Counted from the stretch's first letter, positions 7,048 to 14,904 are shown. The stretch is 29,242 nt of DNA from JAFAVZ01 sp036009105 (GCA_036009105.1 DASYMJ010000126.1:1-29242), one strand, 5' to 3'. Notes: a model not told the origin generated them from the letters alone. Numbers and translations are program-made.

Positions 7048-9495
7048 ATGTCCGCCACCCTCATCGCCCGCTTCGCGGCCTTCATCGCCGAGCGGCAGCC
7101 GTTCGCGCTGAAGGCGGCCCTCGCCGCGCTGGAGGAAGCGATCGACGGCCGCGAGCTGGACGAGCACGACCCGGCGGCCATCGATTCCCTGCGCGAGCCG
7201 TTGAAACGCGCCCTGGAGCCGGCCCTGGCCAACGCGCTCACGCCCGCGACGGTGGTCACGAACGTGCCCGAAACCACGCCCGGCATCAGCGTCAACCAGC
7301 GCCTCCATCAGGCCGTCGCCTCCGTGCTCGATGATTGCGAAGGCTTCCTCCGCCGCGAGGCGATCGGCGCCTCCCTCACGGCCGACGAGCGCCGCGCCAT
7401 CCTGCGCGGCATGATCCTCACCCGCGCCGTCGACAACCGCCTCAAGTCCTTCTTCACCGGGGGCGAGGTGCGCTGGGGCAACACCTCCTTCCAGGGCAAA
7501 GGCTTCCGCTCCCTGGGGCAGGAAGCGATCTACGCCGCCGCCATCCGCCTGCGCAAAGGGAGCGAAGAGCACGACGTGATCTCCCCCATGATCCGCGACC
7601 TCGGCGCCGTGCTGGCCATGCACGACGCGCCGGAGACGGTGCGCATGGTGCTCAGCGCGCAGATGGGCAAGGCGGGCCCGCCGATGAACGGCCGCGACCT
7701 GCACGTGGGCGACTGGGCGCACGGCATCTACCCCGCCATGGCCCCTCTCGGCAGCCCCGCGCTGACCATGGCCGGCGTCGCCATGGCCTTCGCCCTGGAC
7801 GGCCATCAGCGCGTCGCCGTCTCCTTCGTCGGCGAGGGCTCGACCTCCCTCGGCGAATGGCACGAGGCCATCAACGCCTGCGCGGCGCGGCGCCTGCCCG
7901 CCGTCTTCTGCGTGCAGAACAACCAGACCGCGCTCTCCACGCCGGTGCGCGAGCAGTCCGCGGTGCGCGTCTTCGCCGACAAGGCCATCGGCTACGGCAT
8001 TCCCTGCGTCACCATCGACGGCACCGATCCCGATGCCATCGCCGCCGCGTTCACCTGGGCGGCGGAGCGCGCGCGAGAGGGGCACGGCCCGGCGCTCATC
8101 GAGCTGGTGGCGATGCGCATGTGCGGCCACGCGCACCACGACGACATGCTCTACCTCGGCAAGGATCCGCAGCCCTCGTGGACCTATCCGGCCCTGACCG
8201 ATGCGGGCTACGCCGACCGCGAGCTGTACGACTTCTGGTGCCGCCGCGATCCGCTCGTCACCTACGCCGCGCGTCTCGAGGCGGAGGGGCTCATCACTGC
8301 TGATGATGTGGCGCGCTTCAAGGCCGATGCGGAGGCGCTCGTCGACCGGGAGGCGCGTGCCGTGATCGAGGCGCCGTGGCCTTCCGCGGAGCTGGCCGGC
8401 AAAGACGTCCATTCCGATGGCGAGCGCCGCGTGCACATCGAAGTGCTCGATGACGCGCAACGCCGCGCCGAGACTCCTCTACCCGAGGTAGACGCCGGTC
8501 CGCCGTTCGATGCGAAGGGGAAGACGTTCCTGGAGGCGGTGATGCTCGGCGTGGGCGACGCGCTGCGCAACGATCCGCGGACGTTCGTGTACGGCGAGGA
8601 CGTGGGCGGCAAGTACGGGAACGCCTTCCTGCTCCTGCGGCCGCTGCTGAAGGACTTCGGCGACCGCATCATGAACAGCGTTTTGGCCGAGGGATCGACC
8701 ATCGGCGTTTGCATCGGCGCGGCGCTGGCGGGGAAGCGGCCCATCGGCGAGATCCAGTTCAACGACTTCATCGCCACCGGCTTCAATCAGCTGGTGAACA
8801 ACGCGGCGAAGATTCACTACCGGTGGGGCGAGTCGGTGCCGTTCGTGCTGCGCATGCCGTGGGGCGGCCTGCGTCATGCCGGCCCGTATCACTCCCAGAA
8901 CACGGAGGCGTGGTTCTACCGGACGCCGGGGCTGAAGATCGTGGCTCCCTCCACGCCGCACGACGCGCGGGCGCTGATGGCCGCCGCGGTGGCCGATCCC
9001 GACCCGGTCCTCTACTACGAGCACATCGCGCTCTATCGCGACCCGCGCATCAAGCAGGCGCTGGCCGAGGAGGCGCCGTCGCCGATCCCGCTCGGCCGCG
9101 CCGCGTTGAGGCGCAGCGGCAAAGACCTCGGCATCATCTCGTACGGCGCGTTCGTGCACGTGGCCATGCGCGTGGCCGAGGCGCTGGCCAGGGATGGCAT
9201 CGAGGCCGCGGTGCTCGACCTGCGCTCGCTCGCGCCGCTCGATCGCGATGCGGTGCTGGCCGTGGCGCGGCACACCAGCCGGGTGCTCATCATCGAGGAG
9301 GACACGCGCACCGGCTCGATCGGCGAGTCGCTCGCGGCGATCATCCAGGAGGAAGCGTTCGAGTACCTCGACGCGCCGGTGCGGGTGATCGGCGCGCTCG
9401 ACACGCCGGTACCCTACTCGCCGCCGCTGGAGCAAGAATTTCTGCCGAGTGAAGAGCAGATCGAGCGCGCCGCACGATTGCTGGTGAGGTGGTGA
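7048..9495 (+). CDS. Fused 2-oxoacid dehydrogenase E1 (alpha + beta in one chain)
   Basis: An 815-residue thiamine-diphosphate enzyme carrying both halves of a heterotetrameric E1 in one polypeptide. It should decarboxylate pyruvate or a branched-chain 2-oxoacid and pass the acyl group to a lipoyl E2. The alpha part (about 100-460) contains the ThDP motif starting at GEG (262-264) and ending in QNN (290-292), within VSFVGEGSTSLGEWHEAINA. The beta part (about 495-815) has VYGEDVGGKYGN (514-525), LAEGSTIGVCIGAALAG, MPWGGLRHAGPYHSQNTEAW with the expected catalytic His615, and a C-terminal transketolase-like domain ending VPYSPPLEQEFLPSEEQI. About 100 extra N-terminal residues have no clear function. 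No E2, E3 or lipoate gene is nearby. The branched-chain (BkdAB) type is my preference over pyruvate, but substrate choice cannot be settled by eye. The stop overlaps the next start (TGATG). Confidence 0.92.
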   Translation: MSATLIARFAAFIAERQPFALKAALAALEEAIDGRELDEHDPAAIDSLREPLKRALEPALANALTPATVVTNVPETTPGISVNQRLHQAVASVLDDCEGFLRREAIGASLTADERRAILRGMILTRAVDNRLKSFFTGGEVRWGNTSFQGKGFRSLGQEAIYAAAIRLRKGSEEHDVISPMIRDLGAVLAMHDAPETVRMVLSAQMGKAGPPMNGRDLHVGDWAHGIYPAMAPLGSPALTMAGVAMAFALDGHQRVAVSFVGEGSTSLGEWHEAINACAARRLPAVFCVQNNQTALSTPVREQSAVRVFADKAIGYGIPCVTIDGTDPDAIAAAFTWAAERAREGHGPALIELVAMRMCGHAHHDDMLYLGKDPQPSWTYPALTDAGYADRELYDFWCRRDPLVTYAARLEAEGLITADDVARFKADAEALVDREARAVIEAPWPSAELAGKDVHSDGERRVHIEVLDDAQRRAETPLPEVDAGPPFDAKGKTFLEAVMLGVGDALRNDPRTFVYGEDVGGKYGNAFLLLRPLLKDFGDRIMNSVLAEGSTIGVCIGAALAGKRPIGEIQFNDFIATGFNQLVNNAAKIHYRWGESVPFVLRMPWGGLRHAGPYHSQNTEAWFYRTPGLKIVAPSTPHDARALMAAAVADPDPVLYYEHIALYRDPRIKQALAEEAPSPIPLGRAALRRSGKDLGIISYGAFVHVAMRVAEALARDGIEAAVLDLRSLAPLDRDAVLAVARHTSRVLIIEEDTRTGSIGESLAAIIQEEAFEYLDAPVRVIGALDTPVPYSPPLEQEFLPSEEQIERAARLLVRW

Positions 9496-10004
9496 TGGCC
9501 TCGCCCCGCCGCACGCAGGTCCTCTTCCTGGTCCGCTTCTTCCTGCTTCTCGCCGCGTTCTATGCAGTGGTGTCGCTGGAGGTGGTGGACCGCTGGTTCG
9601 TCGCGCCGTTCACGCACGGCATCGCCATCGTGTCCGCCGCGCTGCTCAACCTGATCGGGCAGCATGTGGAAGTGGTCGGCACCGCCATCCGCAACGACGC
9701 CTTCGCCGTGCAGATCCAGAACGGCTGCAACGGCCTGGAGGCGGTGGTCTTCCTCTGCGCTGCGATCCTCTCCTTCCCCGCCACCTGGCGCCAACGCGGC
9801 CTCGGCATCCTGGCCACGGTGGTCGGCATCGAGGCCGTGAACCTGATCCGGGTGGTGTCGCTGTTCCTGCTGGGCCGCTACCACCCGGACGTCTTCCAGC
9901 TCTTCCACCTCGCCATCTGGCAAGCCATCATCCTCGGCATCGCCGCGCTGATGTTTTACGGGTGGACGACGCGGGCGGTGAAGCCGGCGCCGGTGTCATC
10001 CTGA
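9495..10004 (+). CDS. Exosortase H (archaeo/exosortase family transpeptidase)
   Basis: A 169-residue polytopic membrane enzyme that should cleave and anchor proteins bearing a C-terminal PEP-CTERM-like tail (IPTLxxWG-CTERM for the XrtH type). The catalytic trio is visible: Cys78 in QNGCNGLEAVVFLCAA, Arg119 in AVNLIRVVSLFLLG and His138 in FQLFHLAIWQAII. The NGCNG and HLxxWQAII wording fits exosortase H better than EpsH-type exosortases (from memory). ATG 9495 is chosen because it overlaps the E1 stop (TGATG); an in-frame GTG two codons earlier is possible. The last codons (Val-Ser-Ser-stop) lie in a palindromic repeat, so the tail is repeat-encoded. No CTERM-tailed substrate is encoded in the window. 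Confidence 0.85.
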   Translation: MASPRRTQVLFLVRFFLLLAAFYAVVSLEVVDRWFVAPFTHGIAIVSAALLNLIGQHVEVVGTAIRNDAFAVQIQNGCNGLEAVVFLCAAILSFPATWRQRGLGILATVVGIEAVNLIRVVSLFLLGRYHPDVFQLFHLAIWQAIILGIAALMFYGWTTRAVKPAPVSS

Positions 10005-10080
10005 GGCGCGAAGACGCCGAATGGATCTCCTCGCAAGCTCCGGGGGATCCATTCGCCGTCTGCGGGGCTCAGGATGACAC
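9993..10080. repeat. Palindromic repeat, P family (GTGTCATCCTGAG ... CTCAGGATGACAC)
   Basis: An 88-bp element with perfect 13-bp outer arms at 9993-10005 and 10068-10080, plus further internal complementarity (ATGGATC/GATCCAT). It lies at the convergent junction of the exosortase and aldo/keto reductase genes and contains both stop codons: each gene enters its arm in the same phase and ends Val-Ser-Ser-TGA. It may act as a bidirectional terminator, though there is no T-run. Confidence 0.9.
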
Positions 10081-11043
10081 GCGAGACACGTACTGCGCCC
10101 TTACCCACTCCATCTCCTCCTCCGACAGCGCGTCTCCGATGCGCGCGGCGGCTTCCACCTGGGCGGGCGTGCGTTGACCGAGGAGGACGGTCGACGTGGG
10201 GTTGCCGGTGAGGAGCGCGCCGACCACGGCGTGCAGCACGGGCTCCGGACAATCCGCGAAGCGCTCGCGGACAGCGGCGGCGGCGCGGCGCATCCGCTGC
10301 ACGAACGCCTCGTCCGAGAACTCCGGGATGTCGCGGCGGAAGTCGCCTTCCGGGAACCGCGGCGCGTGCTCGTACTTGCCCAGCAGGAGGCCGTGCTTCA
10401 AGGGGGAGAAGAAGGCGACGCCGAGGTCGTGCGCGTCGACGTACGACTCCAGGCCGCTCGATTTGTACACGTCGTCCACGAGGTTGCGGAAGGGCTGCAC
10501 CACGTCCGGATCGACCCGGTCGATGAAGCGCAGGATGCGCCGCGCGTCCCAGTCGGAGAGGCCGATGAACCGGACCTTGCCTTCTTCCTGAAAACGACGC
10601 ATCGTAGCGAGAGCATCATCGAAGTAGACGTCGGCCGGACCGAAGTCGCAATGATGAAAATAGTGGACGTCGAGGACGTCGGTGCGCAGGTTGCGCAGCG
10701 ATGCCTCGCACTGGGTCCTCATGAAGGCGGGATCGTACGGCTGGCCGGACGGCCCCTTGACGTAACCGAACTTGGTGGCCAGGAAGATCTCGTGACGCGG
10801 AACCTCATCCCACACGGAGCCGATCAGCTGCTCCGCATGCCCGCTGCCGTACGCGTCCGCCGTGTCCCAATGGGTGATGCCGTTGCGCCACGCGGCGACC
10901 AGCGCCTCGCGCACCGCCGCATCATCGCTCCCCGACCAGCCGACCGAGGCGCCCTCCGCGACGTTCGGCCCGCCGTGGCCCCAGGTGCCGAGGCTCACCG
11001 CCGGCACTTCGACGTTCGTCCTGCCGAAGCGAATCCTTCTCAT
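10069..11043 (-). CDS. Aldo/keto reductase
   Basis: A 324-residue NAD(P)H-dependent oxidoreductase with a TIM-barrel fold. The N-terminus MRRIRFGRTNVEVPAVSLGTWGHGG is typical of the AKR11-14/YajO-like group. The catalytic tetrad is visible: Asp60 and Tyr65 in HWDTADAYGSGHAEQLIG, Lys91 in LATKFGYVKG and His130 in LDVHYFHHCD. The C-terminal cofactor region VLLGQRTPAQVEAAARI is present. The substrate is unknown. ATG 11043 is preceded at 6 nt by TAGAGT (11055-11050, minus), with no Shine-Dalgarno. That hexamer overlaps the start codon of the divergent LmbE-like gene, so the two genes may compete for the same bases. The last residues VSS-stop are contributed by the palindromic repeat. Confidence 0.94.
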   Translation of the reverse strand: MRRIRFGRTNVEVPAVSLGTWGHGGPNVAEGASVGWSGSDDAAVREALVAAWRNGITHWDTADAYGSGHAEQLIGSVWDEVPRHEIFLATKFGYVKGPSGQPYDPAFMRTQCEASLRNLRTDVLDVHYFHHCDFGPADVYFDDALATMRRFQEEGKVRFIGLSDWDARRILRFIDRVDPDVVQPFRNLVDDVYKSSGLESYVDAHDLGVAFFSPLKHGLLLGKYEHAPRFPEGDFRRDIPEFSDEAFVQRMRRAAAAVRERFADCPEPVLHAVVGALLTGNPTSTVLLGQRTPAQVEAAARIGDALSEEEMEWVRAQYVSRVSS

Positions 11044-11049
11044 GGCGGC

Positions 11050-11055
11050 ACTCTA
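11050..11055 (-). promoter_or_regulatory. -10-like hexamer TAGAGT before the aldo/keto reductase gene
   Basis: TAGAGT read on the minus strand, 6 nt before the ATG at 11043. Base 11055 is also the A of the ATG of the divergent gene. The divergent start codons are separated by only 11 nt. Confidence 0.42.
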
Positions 11056-11777
11056 TGACATTCCGCTCGGCGTTGTTCGTCGCCCATCCGGGGCATGAGC
11101 TGCGCCTCCATCACTGGCTGGAAGTGGAGCGGCCGATCGTCTACGTGCTCACGGACGGCTCGGGCCACGGCGAGCGTTCGCGCACCGATGAATCGCGCGA
11201 GCTCCTCGCCCGCTGCGGCGCCACGGCGGGCCCGATCTTCGGCCGCTTCACCGATCGCGAGCTCTACGCGATGCTGCTTCGGGGAGAGGTCGCCCCGATC
11301 GCCGACACGGTCCGTGAGCTGGCCCGGGAGCTGAGCGAGCACGGCGTCCAAACGGTGGCCGGCGACGCGTGGGAGCTGTACAACCCGGCTCATGATCTCT
11401 GCCGGGTGATGCTCGACCTGGCCGCGGGAAGCATCCCCAATTACGAGGTGGCGATCGTGCGCGAGGCGCCCGGCGGCGACGTCACCCTGACGCTCGATGA
11501 CGAAGCGCTCGCCCGCAAGCTCGCCGCGGCGCGAGCCTACCAGTCGATGCGCGCGGAGGCGGAGGGCGTGCTGGAGCGGGAGGGGGTGCAGGCGTTCCGC
11601 GTGGAGACGCTGCGCCGCGCGACCAGGCCACGCGCGCCGGAGCTGGTGGCGGACTACGAGCTGTTCGGCGCCGATCGCGTGGCGGCCGGCCACTACGGCA
11701 CGGTGATCCGCTACCGGGAGCACTTCGCGCCGTTCGTCGCGCAGCTGGCCGAAGTGCTGCAGCCCGCCGTCGCATGA
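11055..11777 (+). CDS. LmbE/PIG-L-like protein with an altered metal motif
   Basis: A 240-residue soluble protein. Its beginning, ALFVAHPGHELRLHHWLE (HPGHE at residues 11-15), occupies the place of the AHPDDE motif of LmbE/PIG-L zinc-dependent N-deacetylases. It is followed by a Rossmann-like strand ending VYVLTDGSG and, further on, NPAHD (110-114), which could supply another metal ligand. Both Asp of the classical motif are replaced (Gly13, His14), so metal binding would have to be rebuilt from His11, His14 and His113, or the protein may not be a deacetylase. Its stop overlaps the start of the GT-B glycosyltransferase (ATGA), suggesting that both act on the same sugar or glycoconjugate. No Shine-Dalgarno is seen before ATG 11055. 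The family assignment is moderate. Confidence 0.65.
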   Translation: MTFRSALFVAHPGHELRLHHWLEVERPIVYVLTDGSGHGERSRTDESRELLARCGATAGPIFGRFTDRELYAMLLRGEVAPIADTVRELARELSEHGVQTVAGDAWELYNPAHDLCRVMLDLAAGSIPNYEVAIVREAPGGDVTLTLDDEALARKLAAARAYQSMRAEAEGVLEREGVQAFRVETLRRATRPRAPELVADYELFGADRVAAGHYGTVIRYREHFAPFVAQLAEVLQPAVA

Positions 11778-12874
11778 GCGAGCCGCGCCGCGTCCTCATC
11801 GCCGCGATCAGCGTGCAGTCGGCCAGCGGCACCGACCTCTACACGCGCGACCTGGCTCTCGGTCTGCTCCGCCGCGGCTGGCTGCCCATCGTCTACGCGA
11901 GCCTGATCGGGAGCATCGGCGAGGAGCTGCGCCGCGCCACGATCCCGGTGGTGGACGACCTGGCCGCCATCGCCACGCCGCCGGACCTGATCCACGGCCA
12001 CCAGATCCTGGAGACTGCCGCCGCGCTGATGCGTTTCCCGGACGCGCCGGCGCTCTTCGTCTGCCACGGCGGCCTGGCCTGGAACGCGATCCCGCCCGCC
12101 ACGCCGCGCATCGGCGCGTATGTGGCCGTCGACCGCAACTGCCGCGACCGGATGGCCTTCCAGTACGGCATCCCGGCGGAGCGCATCCGCATCCTGGCCA
12201 ACGCCGTCGACCTGCGGCGCTTCCCGCGCCGCGCGCCGCTGCCGCCGCGTCCGCAACGCGCGCTCGTGTTCAGCAACACGGCGGCGGAGAACACCTGGGT
12301 GCCGCCGATCCGCGCGGCCTGCGAAAAACGCGGCATCGCGCTCGATCTCGCCGGCGCCGCGTCCGGCCGCGGCACGGCGCACGCCGAGGATGTGCTGCCG
12401 CACTACGACGTGGTGTTCGGCAAGGCGCGCTGCGCGCTGGAGGCGCTCGCCACCGGCAACGCCGTCATCACCTGCGACCACGCGGGCCTCGGACGGCTGA
12501 TTACAACCCGATCGCTGGATGAGATGCGCGCCTTGAACTTCGGGATGCGGACGCTGCAACGCGCGATCACCGAGGAGGCGATCGGCGCGGAGCTCGACCG
12601 CTATGACGCCGCCGATGCGGCCCGGGTGACGGACGCCATCCGCGCCTCGGCCGATCTGGAGCTGCTGCTCGATCAATACGTTGCTTTGTACGAGGAGCTG
12701 CTGGCCACGCCGGTCATCCCGGACGGCGGCGAGCTCGCGCTGGCGGTGGCGCGCGTGGCCAAGCCGATCTACGAGGCCGCGCGGCCACGGCCGTCCAAGG
12801 TGCGGGCGAAACTGCGCAACTCGCGCGTGTTGGGGTTGCCGGCGCGCTGGCTGTGGCGCTTGCTCAGGCGCTGA
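11774..12874 (+). CDS. GT-B-fold (family 4-like) glycosyltransferase
   Basis: A 366-residue cytoplasmic or membrane-associated sugar transferase. It starts RRVLIAAISVQSASGTDLYTRDLALGLLRRGW, the usual first strand and helix of GT4 enzymes, followed by DLIHGHQILETAAAL and a linker LANAVDLRRFP. The C-terminal half begins RALVFSNTAAENTWVPPI and contains VVFGKARCALEALATGNAVITCDHAGLG (about 215-242). That corresponds to the nucleotide-sugar site of GT4 enzymes, where ExxAxGxPVI is usual. The tail (KPIYEAARPRP ... WLWRLLRR) is basic and could touch the membrane. Donor and acceptor are unknown. It is translationally coupled to the LmbE-like protein. A hairpin followed by five T ends the transcript at 12904-12933. 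Confidence 0.83.
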   Translation: MSEPRRVLIAAISVQSASGTDLYTRDLALGLLRRGWLPIVYASLIGSIGEELRRATIPVVDDLAAIATPPDLIHGHQILETAAALMRFPDAPALFVCHGGLAWNAIPPATPRIGAYVAVDRNCRDRMAFQYGIPAERIRILANAVDLRRFPRRAPLPPRPQRALVFSNTAAENTWVPPIRAACEKRGIALDLAGAASGRGTAHAEDVLPHYDVVFGKARCALEALATGNAVITCDHAGLGRLITTRSLDEMRALNFGMRTLQRAITEEAIGAELDRYDAADAARVTDAIRASADLELLLDQYVALYEELLATPVIPDGGELALAVARVAKPIYEAARPRPSKVRAKLRNSRVLGLPARWLWRLLRR

Positions 12875-12879
12875 GGAAC

Positions 12880-12927
12880 GTGGGGGCCGGCTTCAGCCGG
12901 CCCGGGCGGGCTGAAGCCCGCCCCCAC
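12880..12927. repeat. Palindromic repeat, GGGGGCxGGCTTCAGCC variant
   Basis: Two adjacent hairpins, GGGCCGGCTTCAGCCGGCCC and GGGCGGGCTGAAGCCCGCCC, bounded by GTGGG and CCCAC. The plan is like the R family, but the loops contain TTCA/TGAA and there is no spacer. It fills the 64-nt convergent junction between the glycosyltransferase and TPR genes. Confidence 0.85.
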
Positions 12928-12933
12928 ATTTTT
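12904..12933 (+). terminator. Rho-independent-like terminator after the glycosyltransferase gene
   Basis: The right half of the palindrome forms an 8-bp stem, GGGCGGGC (12904-12911) with GCCCGCCC (12916-12923), and a TGAA loop. It is followed after 5 nt by TTTTT at 12929-12933. It lies 30 nt beyond the TGA of the glycosyltransferase gene. Confidence 0.6.
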
Positions 12934-12938
12934 CCCCA

Positions 12939-14498
12939 TCACAGGTCTTCCAAGTGCAGCGCCCGGCCCTTCCACATCCGCGCGAACGCCGCTTCGGTGG
13001 AAGAGGCGTCCTTCTTCTGCGCGCGCAGCGCCGCGGCGAGGCCGAAGAGCGAGCGCGGGTTGTTCGGGTTGCGGGCCAGGTCGTCGCGGAAGACCTGCTC
13101 GGCCGCGGCGGCCTGGCCGTCCCGGAGCAGCGCGCTGCCGAGGGACTCGCGGACGGGGAAGAACCAGTCGGGCGGCTCGTCGTAGTTGAGCGTGTCCTCC
13201 ACCGCCACCGCCTTGCGATAGGCGGCGATTGCAGAAGCGCGGTCGCCGGACGCCATGGCGATGCGCGCATCGAGCACGTTCGCGGCGAGGGCGGCGAGGT
13301 CCTTTGGATTGTTCTGCGTCACGCCCGGATCGTCGGTCAGCTTGCCGCGCGCTTCCTCCAGCATCCGGCGCTCGCTCTGCGCGCCGGCGATGTTGCCGAG
13401 GGCGGCGAAGGCGGCGCCCCGCGCGAAGTGGGAGGCGGCCGTCGAATACGGGCCGGCGGTGGCCATCGGCGCGCGGATCACCTCCGTCCACTTCCCGAAG
13501 CGGACCCGGATCAGCAGCGACGCGGCGGAGAGGCCCTCCACCATCGGCATCTCCTTCGCCATCATGGAGGCGTGCTCGCTCATCTCGTCGGCCATCCTGC
13601 GGGCCGGCTCGTAGCGGCCCTGCATCGCGTGCGAGGCGGAGCCGAACTGGAGGTTGTGGTTGTAGTACATCGCCGAGTAGATGTTCTCGTGGCCGTGCGA
13701 GGCCATGAACCTGCGGTCGGCATCGGCGGCGATCTCGTTTGCCTTCGCGGAGCCGGCGTAGTCGCCGGTGCGGTGGAGGATGTGGGCCGGCATGTGCACG
13801 AGGTGGCCGAGCGATGGGGCGAGGGTCTGCAGCGCCTTCGCGCTCGGCAGCGCGCGGCCGGGATTCTGCGAAGCCTCCACGGCATGGATGTAGTAATGGT
13901 TCGCGCCGAGGTGGTGCGGGTCGCGCCGCAGCACCGACTCGAGCACGCGCACGATCTCCTCGGTGCCCTCGTTCGGCTTGCCGTCATGCGACCAGAAGCG
14001 CCACGGGCGGAGGTCCATCATGCTCTCCGCGTACAGCGTCGCGATGTGCAGGTCGTCCGGATATTTCTTCGAGACCTCGCCCATCGCTTTGCTGTAGTCG
14101 GCGGCGAGAGCCTTGAGGTCGGCATCCGGGTTGTTCGAGTAGCGTTTGGACAATGCCTCGATCAGGTCGCGCTCTTTCGGCGACGCGCCATCCAGATGGC
14201 CGAGCGCCGATTGCACGGTGTCGAAGGCCTGCTTCTCGCGATCGGGATCGACGTCGAGATTGATGTTCGGGCCGAGCGCGTAGGCGGTGCCCCAGTAGGC
14301 CATGCCGAGCTTCGGATCGAGCTCCGCCGCGCGCTGGAAGGAGGCGATCGCGGCCTCGTGATTGAAGCCGTAGAGGTAGCGCAGGCCCTGATCGAAGAAC
14401 TGCTGCGCCTCGTGATTCCTGGTGGAGACGGACCAGTGGGCGTCGCCCAGACCCTGCTCCAGTGAGACGATGGCGAGGAGGATGACCGCGAATTTCAT
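12939..14498 (-). CDS. Secreted tetratricopeptide-repeat protein
   Basis: A 519-residue protein of unknown function built from TPR-like helical hairpins. The N-terminus MKFAVILLAIVSLEQGLGDA is a plausible signal peptide with cleavage near residue 20. TPR-like units are clear at about 28-62 (EAQQFFDQGLRYLYGFN..AAIASFQRAAELDP), followed by KLGMAYWGTAYALGPNINLD, and again near the C-terminus (VAVEDTLNYDEPPDW; AAAEQVFRDDLARNPNNPRSLFGLAAALRAQ). Segments rich in His and Met in the middle (HHLGANHYYIHAVE, LVHMPAHILHRTGDY, HGHENIYSAMYYNHNLQFGS) recur in this family and might bind metal. ATG 14498 is chosen because a strong AGGAGG (14509-14504) lies 5 nt upstream and the signal peptide follows; it is the only chromosomal gene here with such a clear site. 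Its start shares two bases with the divergent HIT gene. Confidence 0.86.
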   Translation of the reverse strand: MKFAVILLAIVSLEQGLGDAHWSVSTRNHEAQQFFDQGLRYLYGFNHEAAIASFQRAAELDPKLGMAYWGTAYALGPNINLDVDPDREKQAFDTVQSALGHLDGASPKERDLIEALSKRYSNNPDADLKALAADYSKAMGEVSKKYPDDLHIATLYAESMMDLRPWRFWSHDGKPNEGTEEIVRVLESVLRRDPHHLGANHYYIHAVEASQNPGRALPSAKALQTLAPSLGHLVHMPAHILHRTGDYAGSAKANEIAADADRRFMASHGHENIYSAMYYNHNLQFGSASHAMQGRYEPARRMADEMSEHASMMAKEMPMVEGLSAASLLIRVRFGKWTEVIRAPMATAGPYSTAASHFARGAAFAALGNIAGAQSERRMLEEARGKLTDDPGVTQNNPKDLAALAANVLDARIAMASGDRASAIAAYRKAVAVEDTLNYDEPPDWFFPVRESLGSALLRDGQAAAAEQVFRDDLARNPNNPRSLFGLAAALRAQKKDASSTEAAFARMWKGRALHLEDL

Positions 14499-14904
14499 GA
14501 ACCCCTCCTGTACGTTTTGTGCTCCCGATTCTACGTCCGGCGCGGTGTGGTCGGATGCCCGCTGTGCCGTGCTGCTGCACGAGGACTCCGCGGTACGGGG
14601 CCACGCCATGGTCGTCTGGCGCGCGCACGTGGAGAACTTCTCCGGGCTTTCGGAAGAGGAGGCGGAGCATTTCGCGCGCGTGCATCGCGCCGCGGAGAAG
14701 GCGCTGCTGGAGGTCACCGGCGCGGAGCGCGCGGTGCTGCTGAAGCTCGGCATCATGACGCCCCATCTCCACCTGCACCTCTATCCCGTTTCCTCGTCGC
14801 TGGACCGCGCCGCGGTGCTGGCCGTCATCGAGGGGAAGGTGCGGGAGGAGCGGGAGCCGGACTTTGTGGCGCGGGTGGCGGCCGCGCTGCGCCTGTCATC
14901 CTGA
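14497..14904 (+). CDS. HIT-family protein with N-terminal CxxC
   Basis: A 135-residue histidine-triad protein, likely a nucleotide phosphoramide or dinucleoside-polyphosphate hydrolase. The start at 14497 places the characteristic N-terminal CTFC (Cys5, Cys8) where zinc-binding HIT proteins have it. The triad motif is HLHLH at residues 90-94 in MTPHLHLHLYPVSS, and RGHAMVVWRAHVENFSGLS matches the conserved GHxLVxPkxHxxxLxdL region. The ATG overlaps the ATG of the divergent TPR gene within the tetramer CATG (14496-14499), and the TPR gene's Shine-Dalgarno falls inside the codons for residues 3-5. A GAGGAGG at 14474-14480 is 16 nt upstream, too far for an ideal site. The protein ends Leu-Ser-Ser-TGA, written by the P-family repeat. 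Confidence 0.85.
   Translation: MNPSCTFCAPDSTSGAVWSDARCAVLLHEDSAVRGHAMVVWRAHVENFSGLSEEEAEHFARVHRAAEKALLEVTGAERAVLLKLGIMTPHLHLHLYPVSSSLDRAAVLAVIEGKVREEREPDFVARVAAALRLSS
14504..14509 (-). promoter_or_regulatory. Shine-Dalgarno AGGAGG of the TPR gene
   Basis: AGGAGG read on the minus strand, 5 nt before the ATG at 14498. It decides the start of the TPR protein. It lies entirely inside the coding sequence of the divergent HIT gene. Confidence 0.8.

Noticed and set aside
11055..12874. Assignment as bacillithiol genes bshB-bshA
   Set aside because: The HPDDE metal motif is missing, the glycosyltransferase lacks strong BshA resemblance, and no BshC is present.
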